Source: Rhodoluna sp044372795 (GTDB lineage Bacteria > Actinomycetota > Actinomycetes > Actinomycetales > Microbacteriaceae). From it: a stretch of 64,000 bases of DNA. The translations under genes were made by a program, and so were the position numbers. The notes under the pieces are model-generated. The model had not been told where the DNA came from, did not search any database, and was given only the letters and a program-made list of their open reading frames with translations. The DNA is taken from NCBI GenBank assembly GCA_044372795.1, contig JBILRF010000001.1, positions 124,001 through 188,000 of the forward strand, given 5' to 3'. This document shows positions 17,175 through 27,693 of the stretch, in pieces; position 1 is the stretch's first letter, and each line of letters begins with the position of its first letter.

Positions 17175-18617
17175 TTATCTGGCGTAAGCCGGAGCAGCTC
17201 CGTTGATTGCATCGCCAACTCTGTGAACTCTGAGCGAGTTAGTTGAGCCTGGAATGCCAGGAGGAGTTCCCGCTACCACAACAACTTCATCCCCGATCTT
17301 GGCAATTCCTTTGCCAAGCAAAATCTCATCAACCTGATGCATCATTGCGTCTGTGTGGGTTACCTCTTCAACAAGATGAACATTAGATCCCCAGACCAAT
17401 GAAAGACGTCGCTGGGTTTCTGGAGACGGAGTGAAAGCGATTGTTGGAATCTCGTGACGAAGTCTTGAGACTCGACGAAGTGAATCTCCGCTTTCTGTGA
17501 AGACACAGATGTACTTAGAACCTAAAAGCTCAGCAATCTCTGCGGCAGCAAGAGTCACAGCACCTCCGTGGGTGTGTGGCTTGGTGCCTAGAGCTGGGAT
17601 ACGAGAAAGACCGTTATCTTCTGTCGATTCGATAATGCTTGCCATGGCGGCAACGGTTTCAACTGGGAACTCTCCTACTGAGGTTTCACCTGAAAGCATT
17701 AGGCAGTCAGCACCATCAAGAACAGCATTGGCTACGTCGCTTGCCTCTGCTCTAGTTGGCCTTGAAGCGGTGATCATCGACTCAAGCATTTGAGTTGCAA
17801 CGATAACGGGCTTGGCCCATCGTCTTGAAAGCTCAATTGCTCTCTTCTGAACCAGTGGTACCTGCCAGAACGGAAGCTCAACACCTAAATCACCTCGAGC
17901 AACCATCACGCCATCAAACGCGTCAATGATTTCTTCAAGTGCGTCTACCGCCTGAGGCTTCTCAATCTTTGCAATAACAGGAAGGAACTTTCCTTCCTCT
18001 TTCATGATTTCGTGAACACGTACGATGTCGCTCGCATCTCTGACAAATGACAAAGCGATCATGTCTACGCCCAGACGAATACCCCAGCGAAGGTCATCTT
18101 CGTCCTTCTCGCTAAGTGCAGGAACGTTTACAGCAACACCAGGTAAGTTGATGCCCTTGTTATTACTAATTACGCCAGCAATCTCAACAACGGTTGTTAC
18201 TGACTTGTCATCAACAGCAGTTGCCTTAAGTGTGACCTTGCCATCGTCAATGAGAAGAAGATCGCCAACCTTGACATCGCCAGGTAGGCCCTTGAAAGTT
18301 GTTGAACAAATGTTTACATCGCCCTGGATGTCTTCGATGGTGATAGTAAAGGTTGCACCTTTTACAAGTGTTACTGGACCATCTGCGAATCTACCTAGAC
18401 GTATCTTTGGACCTTGCAGGTCAACGAAGATACCAATTGGCTTGTCTAGATCAGCTGCGACCTGTCTCACAATCTTGTATAGACCTTCGTGAACGTCATA
18501 ACTTCCGTGACTGAGGTTCATTCTGGCCACATCAACACCAGCTTCAACAACTGCTTTGATGGAATCGTAGGTGGAGATGGCTGGGCCTAGGGTCGCAATG
18601 ATTTTCGCGCGTCTCAT
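17175..18617 (-). CDS. pyk: Pyruvate kinase
   Basis: Makes pyruvate and ATP from phosphoenolpyruvate and ADP, the last step of glycolysis. The 480-residue protein begins RRAKIIATLGPA and contains MNLSHGSYDVH, the active-site stretch IAKIEKPQAV and MVARGDLGVELPF, all diagnostic. The C-terminal allosteric domain is present (about 350-480). AAGGA lies before the ATG. It is the last gene of the 42-kb minus-strand run, 43 nt after gltD, and is closed by the shared terminator just beyond its stop. Confidence 0.98.
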   Translation of the reverse strand: MRRAKIIATLGPAISTYDSIKAVVEAGVDVARMNLSHGSYDVHEGLYKIVRQVAADLDKPIGIFVDLQGPKIRLGRFADGPVTLVKGATFTITIEDIQGDVNICSTTFKGLPGDVKVGDLLLIDDGKVTLKATAVDDKSVTTVVEIAGVISNNKGINLPGVAVNVPALSEKDEDDLRWGIRLGVDMIALSFVRDASDIVRVHEIMKEEGKFLPVIAKIEKPQAVDALEEIIDAFDGVMVARGDLGVELPFWQVPLVQKRAIELSRRWAKPVIVATQMLESMITASRPTRAEASDVANAVLDGADCLMLSGETSVGEFPVETVAAMASIIESTEDNGLSRIPALGTKPHTHGGAVTLAAAEIAELLGSKYICVFTESGDSLRRVSRLRHEIPTIAFTPSPETQRRLSLVWGSNVHLVEEVTHTDAMMHQVDEILLGKGIAKIGDEVVVVAGTPPGIPGSTNSLRVHRVGDAINGAAPAYAR

Positions 18618-18660
18618 ATTTTCCTTTTACTTATGTTGCACTAGTAAGCCTACCGAAGGG

Positions 18661-20115
18661 TTAGGCGTGAATTCCGACGTCTGTTGGCTTAACAGGTGAT
18701 GGTAGCGATGTTGAGCCTTCCAAATACTCATCTATTGCAGCTGCAGCAGCTCTTCCCTCAGCAATAGCCCAAACAATAAGGCTGGCACCACGACCTGCGT
18801 CCCCTGCCACGAATACGCCATCAATGTTGGTGGCATACTTCTGGTTTCTAGCTAGGTTGGCCTTTTCGTCAGTCTCAACAGGAGTTGAATCAACTGCAAT
18901 GTTCGACTCAGGACCAGTGAAACCTAGGGCTAATAGAACTAGATCTGCTTCGATGATGGTTTCGGTGCCTGGTTTAGGTAGGCGTCTGCCATCAACAAAC
19001 TCGGTTTCAGCAACTTCAATGCCGGTAACCTTGCCGTTTTCGCCGACAAATCTGACTGTGTTAGCCAAGTACTTTCTCTCACCAAACTCCTCGTGAGCAC
19101 TGGCAATCTCAAAGAGGTTAGGGAACGTAGGCCATGGTTGGTTTTCGGCTCGTTCTGTTGGCGGCTGATTGCCGATAGCAAGGGTTGTGACAGATACAGC
19201 ACCTTGCCTGGTGGCAGTGCCAAGACAGTCAGCTCCTGTGTCGCCGCCACCAAGGATGATTACCTTCTTGCCCGAGGCAACTATCTGGTTGTCAACTTCT
19301 ATCCCTGAAACAACTTGGTTTGCTTGAGTTAGGTAATCCATTGCAAAATGAATGCCTTCAAGGTCTCGTCCTTCAATGTTGATGTCTCTAGGCTTAGGAG
19401 CACCTGTTGCAACAAGAACTGCTTCGTACCTTCTGAAAAGATCATCCCAGGTGATGTCCTTACCGATAGTTATGCCGGTGCGGAATCTTGTCCCTTCAGC
19501 TTCCATTTGAGCTAAACGACGATCGATGTGGTGCTTCTCCATTTTGAAATCTGGAATGCCGTAACGAAGAAGACCACCAATTTCAGCATCACGTTCATAG
19601 ACTGCAACAGTGTGACCTGCTCTAGTGAGCTGCTGGGCGGCAGCAAGTCCTGCAGGACCTGAGCCAACAATGGCAACAGTCTTGCCTGTCATACGCTCTG
19701 GTGCGTGGGCTTCTACCCATCCCTTTTCAAAGGCTTGTTCAATAATTGATGCTTCAATTTCCTTGATGGTTACAGCTGGTTGATTAATGCCTAGTACACA
19801 TGAACTCTCACAAGGCGCTGGACAAAGTTTTCCTGTGAATTCAGGGAAGTTATTGGTGGCATGCAATCTTTCGATTGCTGACTTGCCATCCGAACGCCAG
19901 GTTAGATCGTTCCACTCAGGAATCAGATTTCCTAGTGGGCAGCCGTGGTGACAGAATGCAATGCCACAATCCATGCAACGACCGGCTTGAGATTTTAGAA
20001 CGCCCTGATCAACAGGTTCGTAAACTTCTTTCCAGTCCTTGATTCGAACTTCAATCGGACGTCGCTTAGCTGTCTCACGCTCAGTGACTTTAAGAAAGCC
20101 TCTAGGATCTGCCAT
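18661..20115 (-). CDS. gltD: Glutamate synthase small subunit (NADPH)
   Basis: The FAD and NADPH subunit of glutamate synthase, passing electrons to GltB. In the 484-residue protein the N-terminal iron-sulfur region has CMDCGIAFCHHGCPLGN and LCPAPCESSC, giving ligands for [4Fe-4S] clusters. The FAD site is AIVGSGPAGLAAAQQL (about 150) and the NADPH site is IILGGGDTGADCLGTA (about 290). The start codon lies inside the last 14 nt of gltB, so the subunits are probably translated together at fixed ratio. Length is normal. Confidence 0.97.
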   Translation of the reverse strand: MADPRGFLKVTERETAKRRPIEVRIKDWKEVYEPVDQGVLKSQAGRCMDCGIAFCHHGCPLGNLIPEWNDLTWRSDGKSAIERLHATNNFPEFTGKLCPAPCESSCVLGINQPAVTIKEIEASIIEQAFEKGWVEAHAPERMTGKTVAIVGSGPAGLAAAQQLTRAGHTVAVYERDAEIGGLLRYGIPDFKMEKHHIDRRLAQMEAEGTRFRTGITIGKDITWDDLFRRYEAVLVATGAPKPRDINIEGRDLEGIHFAMDYLTQANQVVSGIEVDNQIVASGKKVIILGGGDTGADCLGTATRQGAVSVTTLAIGNQPPTERAENQPWPTFPNLFEIASAHEEFGERKYLANTVRFVGENGKVTGIEVAETEFVDGRRLPKPGTETIIEADLVLLALGFTGPESNIAVDSTPVETDEKANLARNQKYATNIDGVFVAGDAGRGASLIVWAIAEGRAAAAAIDEYLEGSTSLPSPVKPTDVGIHA

Positions 20116-23100
20116 TTGTGCTCACCTCCAGAATTCTTTGCCAAACAACACTGCCGTCTAAGTCTTCGCCGTTTAGAACAGCTGCAGCCTGAATCTTCTT
20201 CACGTTTGCGTAGTCTCTAGGTAGCACTTTGGTGAATGAAGAAACTGTGTTATCAAATTCAGCAAGCATCTTCGTAGCTAGCTTTGAGCCAGTTTCTAAC
20301 TCGTGCCTAGTTAGAAGGGCTCTAAGTGTCTCGGCATCTAACTCATCAAGAGGTAGCAAATCAATCTCGCCATCAACTAGAGCACTGTGGTTTACTAAGT
20401 CCGCTCTTAAGTTGTAAACATAGGCAACTCCACCTGACATACCAGCTGCGAAGTTCTTACCTGTTCTACCTAGAATTACTGCTGTTCCACCAGTCATGTA
20501 TTCAAGACCGTGGTCGCCAACTCCTTCAACTACTGCAACAGCACCGGAGTTTCTGACAAGGAATCTTTCGCCAACGATTCCACTGAGGAACATGCTTCCG
20601 CTTGTAGCTCCATAGCCAATCACGTTACCTGCGATAACGTTCTGGTCAGCTGGGAATACCGATGACTCTGAAGGTCGAGCAACGATCAGTCCACCTGATA
20701 AACCCTTACCTACATAGTCGTTTGAGTCACCAAAGATACTGAGCTTGATTCCCTTAGGGATAAAGGCACCAAAGGATTGACCTGCGGATCCAGTCACACG
20801 AATGTCGATAGTTCCCTCAGGAAGACCTGCAACACCGTAAAGCTTGGTTACCTCGTGACCAAGCATTGTGCCTACAGCTTGAGCGGTGTTATTGATAGGT
20901 AGTGAAATCTCCACACGCTGAGCATCTTCAAGTGCTGCTGTACTTAGTTTGATAAGGCTGTGGTCAAAGTGCTTCTCAAGTTCATGGTCTTGGTAGGTGA
21001 ATCTTCTCAACGGTCCTGAGTTTGGTTTAGGAGCAGAAAGAATCGGAGTTAGATCTAGTCCATCTGCCTTCCAGTGACTAATTGCTCTGTTGGCATCAAG
21101 TAGTTCACTGTGGCCAATGGCTTCATCCAGTGATCTGAATCCAAGGACTGCCAAGTACTCTCTTACCTCTTCAGCTAAGAACATGAAGAAGTTAACAACA
21201 TGCTCTGCCTGTCCAGTGAATCTAGCTCGAAGATCTGGGTTCTGTGTTGCAACACCAACAGGGCAGGTGTCTAGGTGACAAACACGCATCATCACGCAAC
21301 CTGAAACAACAAGTGGTGCTGTGGCAAAACCAAACTCTTCTGCGCCTAGTAGAGCAGCGATGACAACATCTCTTCCAGTTTTCATTTGACCGTCAACCTG
21401 GACAGAGACTCTATCTCTCAGACCATTGACCATCAGTGTCTGCTGGGTCTCCGCTAAACCTAGTTCCCAAGGGGTTCCCGCATGCTTCAAAGAGTTCAAC
21501 GGTGATGCTCCTGTGCCACCATCGTGCCCAGAAACTAAGATCACATCAGCTTTTGCTTTAGCAACACCGGCTGCCACTGTTCCAATACCAACCTGGCTCA
21601 CTAACTTCACATGAACTCGTGCAGCAGAGTTTGCTCGCTTCAAATCAAAAATCAATTGCTTCAAGTCTTCAATTGAATATATGTCGTGGTGTGGTGGCGG
21701 TGAGATGAGTCCAACACCAGGAGTTGAGTGTCTGATGTCAGCAATCCATGGATAAACCTTGTTAGGAGGCAGCTGACCACCTTCACCTGGCTTTGCTCCC
21801 TGAGCCATCTTGATCTGAATATCATCAGCATGAGTTAGATACATGCTGGTAACACCAAATCTTCCAGATGCAACTTGCTTGATAGCACTTCTTCTAGCAG
21901 GGTCAAGTAGTCTGCCTACTTCTTCCCCACCTTCACCTGTGTTTGATTTAGCACCCAGCTTGTTCATGGCAATCGCTAAAGTCTCATGAGCCTCAGGAGA
22001 GATAGATCCGTATGACATTGCACCAGTTGAGAAACGCTTAACAATCTCTGTTGCTGGCTCAACCTCATTGAGTGGAACAGCTGGACGAACTCCTTCACGC
22101 AGAAGGAATAACCCACGCAGTGTCATGAGTTGCTCAGCTTGATCGTCAATTAGCTTGGTGTACTGCCTGAAGATGTCAAAACGCTTGGTCTTTGTTGCAT
22201 GCTGAAGCTTGAAGATTGTTTCTGGGTTGAAAAGGTGCGGAGGTCCTTCTCTACGCCATTGGTATTCGCCACCAACCTCAAGTTGCTCATGTGGTCTGAT
22301 TGCTCTTTCAATTGGGTAGGCACTTGAGTGACGAGTTGTTATCTCTTCGACGATTACTTCAATACCGATACCGCCAAGTTGACTTGTGGTGCCAGTGAAG
22401 TAAGCATCGACGAACTCCTGGCTTAGGCCAATTGCTTCAAAACATTGAGCACCTGAGTATGAAGAAACTGTTGAGATACCCATCTTCGACATTATCTTCA
22501 GAACACCTTTACCAAGACCCTTAATGATGTTCTTGGTGGCTTTCTCAATCGTTAGCCCCTGGATTACTCCGTTTCTAACCATCAGTTCAACAGATTCGAT
22601 TGCAAGATATGGGTTGATGGCGGCAGCACCATAACCAATCAGGGCCGCAACGTGGTGCACTTCTCTTACGTCTCCTGCTTCAACAACTAGGCCGACCTTA
22701 GTTCTGTTGCCAGTCTTGATTAGGTGGTGATGCACCGCAGATGTAAGTAGCAGGCTAGGGATTGGAGCTAGTTCACGGTTACTGTCTCTGTCCGAGACAA
22801 CGATGAAGTTGCAGCCTGAGGCCACTGCCTCATCAAGCTCTGAGTAGATCTCTTTGATTCGAGACGCGAGTGCTTCGGCACCTTCATCAACTCTGAACAA
22901 ACCTTTGACAATGTGAGATCTTCCAATGCCTGAGTCTTCGCTGAACTTAATCTTCGCTATCTCATCGTTGGTTAGCACGGGGAAATCAAGGATTACCATG
23001 CGAGCATGCTCAGGTGTTGCACTAAGAAGGTTTTGTTCTGGACCAATGCCAACACCTAGAGAAGTAACAATCTCTTCGCGGATGCTATCAAGTGGTGGGT

Positions 23101-24661
23101 TAGTCACCTGAGCGAACTGTTGAACAAAGTAATCAAAAAGCAAGCGTGGTCTATCGCTTAGCGCGGCAATTGGAGTATCAGAACCCATGGCACCTAGTGG
23201 CTCAGCACCCATCTTGGCAATCGGTGCAACCAGCATGCGCAGATCTTCTTCGGTGTAACCAAAAGTTCTTTGTCTTCTAGCAACAGAGCTCTTCGTATAG
23301 GCAACGTGCTCTCTGTCAGGTAGGTCTTTTAGGTTGATGCGATTCTCTTCTAGCCATTTACCCCAAGGTTCAGCAGCTGCAATCTCAGCTTTGATTTCTG
23401 AGTCATCGATCAATCTTCCTGAAGCTGTATCCGCTAGGAACATACGACCTGGCTGTAGACGACCTTTGCGAACAATTCTGCTTGGGTCTATATCAACAAC
23501 ACCGATCTCAGAAGCAAGTACAACTAATCCATCTTCAGTAACGATATATCTACCAGGACGCAAACCGTTTCTATCTAGTGTTGCTCCAACTAGATCACCG
23601 TCGGTAAAGATAACAGCAGCAGGACCATCCCATGGTTCCATCAGCATGGAGTGATACTCATAGAAATCACGCAGTTGTGGATCCATGTCGGTTTGTTTTT
23701 CCCAAGCTTCAGGAATCATCATCATCATGGCGTGTGGCAAAGATCTGCCTGACTGAACTAGCAATTCAAGAACTTCATCGAATGATGCTGAGTCAGAACC
23801 ACCTGCAGTGATGATCGGCTTTAGCGAATCTATGTCACCAAGAAGCTCTGACTGAAGCCTTGATTCTCTTGCCTTCATCCAGTTTCTATTGCCCTTAACG
23901 GTATTGATTTCACCGTTGTGAGCAATCATGCGGAAAGGATGGGCCAGAGGCCAAGAAGGGAAAGTGTTAGTTGAAAAGCGTGAGTGAACTAAAGCGAGTT
24001 TTGATTCAAACTTCGAATCACTTAGATCTGGAAAGAATGGTTCCAGTTGCAAGGTGGTAACCATGCCTTTGTAAACAATTGTCTTTGATGAAAGTGAAGG
24101 GTGATACACCCCTAGCTCACGCTCTGATGACTTCCTAACGAAGTAAAGGTCTCTTTCAAGTTGCTCTTGAGAAGAACTAGTTGCTGCGCCAACGAAAACT
24201 TGAACTATCTGTGGCATCGCTGCTTTAGCTAGGTCGCCTAGGTGTTCAGGATTGGTTGGAACAGTTCGTGTTCCTAGAAGCTTTAATCCGCGAGCTGCAC
24301 AAAGCTTTTCAAATGACGCTTCAAAAGATCTCGAGTCATCTTCCAAATCAAGGAAAACTAAGCCTGCACCATACTTGCCTGGTTCAGGCAAGTCGAAGTC
24401 AACAACACTTCTGAAGAAGCGGTCCGGTATTTGAGTAATTATTCCAGCGCCATCACCTGTTCCAGCATCAGAACCCACTGCGCCTCTGTGCTCTAAGTTT
24501 CTAAGAGCATTTAGTGCTGTTTCGATGATGTCGTGGCCAGCTGATCCTCTAAGGGTTGCAACCATTGCAAGGCCACAGGCATCTTTATCTCGAGCAGGGT
24601 CATATAGTCCAGATGCAGCAGGAGCGGTATTGAACCGCTCAAACGGCGACTGACTAGTCAT
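20102..24661 (-). CDS. gltB: Glutamate synthase large subunit
   Basis: Transfers the glutamine amide nitrogen to 2-oxoglutarate, making two glutamates; with glutamine synthetase it is the main ammonium assimilation route. The 1519-residue protein has a class II glutaminase domain whose catalytic Cys29 (DKDACGLA) must be exposed by removing a 28-residue propeptide. A central domain, the FMN-binding synthase domain (about 860-1230, with GEGGEE and VSGHDGGTGASPL) and the C-terminal GXGXG beta-helix domain follow. CVMMRVCHLDTCPVGVATQ carries the [3Fe-4S] cysteines. GGAG lies before the ATG. It is followed directly by gltD. Confidence 0.98.
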   Translation of the reverse strand: MTSQSPFERFNTAPAASGLYDPARDKDACGLAMVATLRGSAGHDIIETALNALRNLEHRGAVGSDAGTGDGAGIITQIPDRFFRSVVDFDLPEPGKYGAGLVFLDLEDDSRSFEASFEKLCAARGLKLLGTRTVPTNPEHLGDLAKAAMPQIVQVFVGAATSSSQEQLERDLYFVRKSSERELGVYHPSLSSKTIVYKGMVTTLQLEPFFPDLSDSKFESKLALVHSRFSTNTFPSWPLAHPFRMIAHNGEINTVKGNRNWMKARESRLQSELLGDIDSLKPIITAGGSDSASFDEVLELLVQSGRSLPHAMMMMIPEAWEKQTDMDPQLRDFYEYHSMLMEPWDGPAAVIFTDGDLVGATLDRNGLRPGRYIVTEDGLVVLASEIGVVDIDPSRIVRKGRLQPGRMFLADTASGRLIDDSEIKAEIAAAEPWGKWLEENRINLKDLPDREHVAYTKSSVARRQRTFGYTEEDLRMLVAPIAKMGAEPLGAMGSDTPIAALSDRPRLLFDYFVQQFAQVTNPPLDSIREEIVTSLGVGIGPEQNLLSATPEHARMVILDFPVLTNDEIAKIKFSEDSGIGRSHIVKGLFRVDEGAEALASRIKEIYSELDEAVASGCNFIVVSDRDSNRELAPIPSLLLTSAVHHHLIKTGNRTKVGLVVEAGDVREVHHVAALIGYGAAAINPYLAIESVELMVRNGVIQGLTIEKATKNIIKGLGKGVLKIMSKMGISTVSSYSGAQCFEAIGLSQEFVDAYFTGTTSQLGGIGIEVIVEEITTRHSSAYPIERAIRPHEQLEVGGEYQWRREGPPHLFNPETIFKLQHATKTKRFDIFRQYTKLIDDQAEQLMTLRGLFLLREGVRPAVPLNEVEPATEIVKRFSTGAMSYGSISPEAHETLAIAMNKLGAKSNTGEGGEEVGRLLDPARRSAIKQVASGRFGVTSMYLTHADDIQIKMAQGAKPGEGGQLPPNKVYPWIADIRHSTPGVGLISPPPHHDIYSIEDLKQLIFDLKRANSAARVHVKLVSQVGIGTVAAGVAKAKADVILVSGHDGGTGASPLNSLKHAGTPWELGLAETQQTLMVNGLRDRVSVQVDGQMKTGRDVVIAALLGAEEFGFATAPLVVSGCVMMRVCHLDTCPVGVATQNPDLRARFTGQAEHVVNFFMFLAEEVREYLAVLGFRSLDEAIGHSELLDANRAISHWKADGLDLTPILSAPKPNSGPLRRFTYQDHELEKHFDHSLIKLSTAALEDAQRVEISLPINNTAQAVGTMLGHEVTKLYGVAGLPEGTIDIRVTGSAGQSFGAFIPKGIKLSIFGDSNDYVGKGLSGGLIVARPSESSVFPADQNVIAGNVIGYGATSGSMFLSGIVGERFLVRNSGAVAVVEGVGDHGLEYMTGGTAVILGRTGKNFAAGMSGGVAYVYNLRADLVNHSALVDGEIDLLPLDELDAETLRALLTRHELETGSKLATKMLAEFDNTVSSFTKVLPRDYANVKKIQAAAVLNGEDLDGSVVWQRILEVSTNGRS

Positions 24662-24720
24662 GCTCGTACTCCATTCAAAGATTGATTGGGGACGGCTTTG
24701 GCCCTAGGGATGGGGAGAGT

Positions 24721-25701
24721 TTATTTGTTCTCCGCTGTATCCGTCAATCCTACTTCAGTCTCCTCTGTAGAGGTTGAATCAGCGGTCTCTGGTTGCTCTT
24801 CAGGCTGTTCTTTGGCTTGTTCTAGGGCCTTATTTGAGCGTCCAGGAAGATAGCCAGTGGTCTCTTCCCCAGTGTGTCTGGCTCGCTGAATCATAAACAG
24901 GGCCAAACCGACAAGGACTCCAACTAGAGCGGAGATCTGGTTGGTGCGAAGTCCAAAGAAAACATCGCTTGGGTCTAGGCGGATGGCTTCAATAAAGAAG
25001 CGTCCTACTGAATACCAGACTAGGTATAGAGCAAACATGCGGCCCCAGCGGAGGTTGAATCTTCTTTCAAGAATCAGAAGTACTGCAATTCCAGCCAATG
25101 ACCAGAGAGATTCGTAAAGGAAAGTTGGGTGGAAGGCTAGTCCTTCTGGCAAGCCAATCGGGTAGCTCTCGTTGTAACTAGGAATCAGAATTCCCCATGG
25201 CAGATCAGTTGGCGATCCGAAAAGCTCGTTGTTGAAGTAGTTACCCCATCGGCCAAGAGCCTGTGCTGCTAGAAGACCTGGCACTAAAGCGTCAGCAAAG
25301 CTTAGGAATCTAATCCCAGCTGATTCAATCTTGAGAGCTTTGATGTCTACCTGACAAGCAATGTATGCGCCAATAGAGCCGAAGATGATTGCGCCATAGA
25401 TTGCAAGTCCACCTTCCCACAGTCTGAAAATTGTGGTCCAGTCTCTGCCTGGTCCGAAGTAGTCACTCAAATGTGTAAGTACGTGGAACAAACGGCCACC
25501 GATGATACCGAAAGGAACAGCCCAGATAGCAATGTCAATTGCCAGTCCAGCTTCCATACCTCTTGCCTTCATGCGAGCTCCAGTAAGTGCTACGGCGACG
25601 ATGATCCCTGCGAGGATGAACAACGCATAGAAGTGAATCACAACTGGCCCAAGTTGGAAACTTGAAACGGTAGGTGAAGGGATTGCGTATAGGAATGACA
25701 T
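24721..25701 (-). CDS. lgt: Prolipoprotein diacylglyceryl transferase
   Basis: A membrane enzyme that moves diacylglycerol from phosphatidylglycerol to the lipobox cysteine of prolipoproteins. The 326-residue protein has about seven membrane segments and the Lgt signature GRWGNYFNNELFG (residues 140-152), including the essential Arg-Gly-Asn and Glu. Residues after about 275 form a hydrophilic tail rich in Glu, Gln and Thr, with no known domain; such tails are usual in actinobacterial Lgt. The ATG directly abuts the trpA stop (TAA then ATG), with GGCGG upstream. Its place between trpA and gltB is the standard actinobacterial order. Confidence 0.96.
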   Translation of the reverse strand: MSFLYAIPSPTVSSFQLGPVVIHFYALFILAGIIVAVALTGARMKARGMEAGLAIDIAIWAVPFGIIGGRLFHVLTHLSDYFGPGRDWTTIFRLWEGGLAIYGAIIFGSIGAYIACQVDIKALKIESAGIRFLSFADALVPGLLAAQALGRWGNYFNNELFGSPTDLPWGILIPSYNESYPIGLPEGLAFHPTFLYESLWSLAGIAVLLILERRFNLRWGRMFALYLVWYSVGRFFIEAIRLDPSDVFFGLRTNQISALVGVLVGLALFMIQRARHTGEETTGYLPGRSNKALEQAKEQPEEQPETADSTSTEETEVGLTDTAENK

Positions 25702-26481
25702 TTACTTTCCGCCTTTCAGTTTTCTTACTGTTTGCTTAAGTTCTTCGATGCCGCCGTCACGATAGGCCTTGATAAATACACTTCCAACGATTGCCCCGTC
25801 AGCGTAGGAATTAACTTCTTCAACCTGATCTGCTGTTGAAATTCCGATACCAACACATACTGGAACCTTGGTGTCTGTCTTTCTAACGCCAGAAACTACT
25901 GCTCTAGCTTTTGCATCTAGGTCTTCACGCGCACCAGTGATACCCATTGTGGAAACTGCGTATATGAAACCTCTGCTTAGTCTGGCAACTTGATCTAAAC
26001 GCTCTTGAGAAGAAGAAGGTGTTGCCATGAAGACTCTGTCTAGATCTAACGCATCAGAGAATGCAAGCCAATCTGCCGCTTCATCAGGAATCAAATCAGG
26101 AGTAATCAGTCCTGCTCCACCTGCTGCTTTGAGATCCTTAGCAAATCTTTCTACTCCGTACTGCATTATCGGGTTCCAGTAGCTCATAACAAGAACCGGT
26201 GTGCCAACACGGGATGTTATTTGCTTCACTGCATCGAAGAACTGGCTCAGTTTAAAGCCGTTCTCAAGTGCCTTTTCGGTTGCAACCTGAATAACTAACC
26301 CATCCATCACTGGATCGCTGTATGGAACTCCAAGTTCAAGAATGTCGACACCTGATTCACACATTGCAACGCAGGCTTCAACTGAGTCTGCGACAGTTGG
26401 ATAACCAGCAGGGAAATAACCAATTAGCGCTGTCTCCCCCTTGTTATCAAGGTCGTGCAAAAGCTCTTCTGTCTTACTCAT
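25702..26481 (-). CDS. trpA: Tryptophan synthase alpha subunit
   Basis: Cleaves indole-3-glycerol phosphate to indole, which is channelled to TrpB. In the 259-residue TIM barrel the catalytic residues are seen in LELGVPYSDPVMDG (Glu and Asp), with GFIYAVSTMGITGAR at the phosphate-binding loop. The start ATG lies 3 nt beyond the trpB stop, so the two subunits are probably made in step. Length is normal for the family. Confidence 0.97.
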   Translation of the reverse strand: MSKTEELLHDLDNKGETALIGYFPAGYPTVADSVEACVAMCESGVDILELGVPYSDPVMDGLVIQVATEKALENGFKLSQFFDAVKQITSRVGTPVLVMSYWNPIMQYGVERFAKDLKAAGGAGLITPDLIPDEAADWLAFSDALDLDRVFMATPSSSQERLDQVARLSRGFIYAVSTMGITGAREDLDAKARAVVSGVRKTDTKVPVCVGIGISTADQVEEVNSYADGAIVGSVFIKAYRDGGIEELKQTVRKLKGGK

Positions 26482-26484
26482 GGT

Positions 26485-27690
26485 TTAGTCCAAGAATCCA
26501 AAGTACTTGCCAACAGTTTCCATATCCTTGTCGCCTCTACCGCTTAGGTTGAGAAGGATGGTAGAGCCCGCAGGCAATGTGCTTCCGTACTTGATTACAC
26601 CCGCAAGAGCGTGTGCAGTTTCAATAGCTGGAATGATTCCTTCTGTTTGCGAAAGAGCCTTTAGACCCTGCATCGCTTCATCATCGCTGATGCCGAAGTA
26701 CTGGGCTCTATTAAGGTCCTTCAACCATGAGTGCTCAGGCCCAACTCCTGGGTAGTCAAGACCAGCAGAGATCGAATGACTTTCAACTGTTTGACCATCT
26801 TCGTCCTGAAGCATGTAGCTCTTCGCCCCGTGCAAGACGCCAACACGACCCTTACTGAGAGTTGCTGCGTGACGCATCGTTTCCATGCCATCTCCGGCAG
26901 CTTCAAAGCCCCAGAGTGCAACGCTCTCGTCATCTAAGAACGCGTGGAACAAACCAATTGCATTTGAACCACCACCAACACAGGCTGTTACAACTTCAGG
27001 AAGGAATCCGTAGTCTGCAAGCATTTGCTCACGGGCCTCTCGACCAATCACTGAATGGAAATCTCTAACAATCGTTGGGAATGGGTGTGGTCCAGCGACT
27101 GTACCAAGTAGGTAGTGAGTGTCATCAACGTTGGCGACCCAATCCCTAAGCGCTTCGTTGATCGCATCTTTAAGTGTTCTTGATCCTGTTGTTACAGGGA
27201 CCACTTCAGCACCAAGAAGTTTCATTCTTGCAACATTCAAGGCTTGACGTTGAGTGTCAACTTCACCCATGTAGACAACGCACTCTAAACCAAATAAAGC
27301 TGCTGCAGTTGCACTTGCTACTCCGTGCTGTCCAGCTCCAGTTTCAGCAATAATTCTTTTCTTACCCATGCGCTTTGCTAGCAAGGCTTGACCGATAACG
27401 TTGTTGATTTTGTGCGAACCCGTGTGGTTCAAATCCTCTCGCTTGAGAAATACTCGAACATCTCCTGCCAGCGCTGCAAACTTAGGTACTTCAGTAATGA
27501 TTGACGGGCGGCCAACATAAGTTTGATTGAGTTGATCTAGTTCCATAGCAAAGGTTGGGTCGGCCTTAGCCGCCGCATACACTTCTTCTAGTTGATCCAG
27601 AGCAGCAATAAGTGACTCAGGTACGAAACGGCCTCCGTACTCACCAAAGTACGGTCCGTCCTGATCTTTTAGAAACTTCTTGCCTGTCAT
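26485..27690 (-). CDS. trpB: Tryptophan synthase beta subunit
   Basis: A pyridoxal phosphate enzyme that condenses indole with serine to tryptophan. The 401-residue protein shows YFGEYGGRFVPE at the N-terminus, the PLP lysine in NHTGSHKINN, AETGAGQHGVASA, and the phosphate-binding CVGGGSNAIG. This is the TrpB1 form that pairs with TrpA. It begins 3 nt after trpC and continues into trpA. Confidence 0.98.
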   Translation of the reverse strand: MTGKKFLKDQDGPYFGEYGGRFVPESLIAALDQLEEVYAAAKADPTFAMELDQLNQTYVGRPSIITEVPKFAALAGDVRVFLKREDLNHTGSHKINNVIGQALLAKRMGKKRIIAETGAGQHGVASATAAALFGLECVVYMGEVDTQRQALNVARMKLLGAEVVPVTTGSRTLKDAINEALRDWVANVDDTHYLLGTVAGPHPFPTIVRDFHSVIGREAREQMLADYGFLPEVVTACVGGGSNAIGLFHAFLDDESVALWGFEAAGDGMETMRHAATLSKGRVGVLHGAKSYMLQDEDGQTVESHSISAGLDYPGVGPEHSWLKDLNRAQYFGISDDEAMQGLKALSQTEGIIPAIETAHALAGVIKYGSTLPAGSTILLNLSGRGDKDMETVGKYFGFLD

Positions 27691-27693
27691 CTT

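Noticed and set aside
16761..17246. 161-codon plus-strand frame running across pdtaR, the tRNA and the end of pyk
   Set aside because: It would read through tRNA-Leu and the terminator hairpin, and both flanking genes are secure on other frames or strands.
18025..18492. 155-codon open frame on the plus strand, antisense to pyk
   Set aside because: It lies wholly inside pyk, whose protein matches its family throughout. The antisense product is rich in Ser, Thr and Pro with no recognisable motif and no ribosome-binding site.
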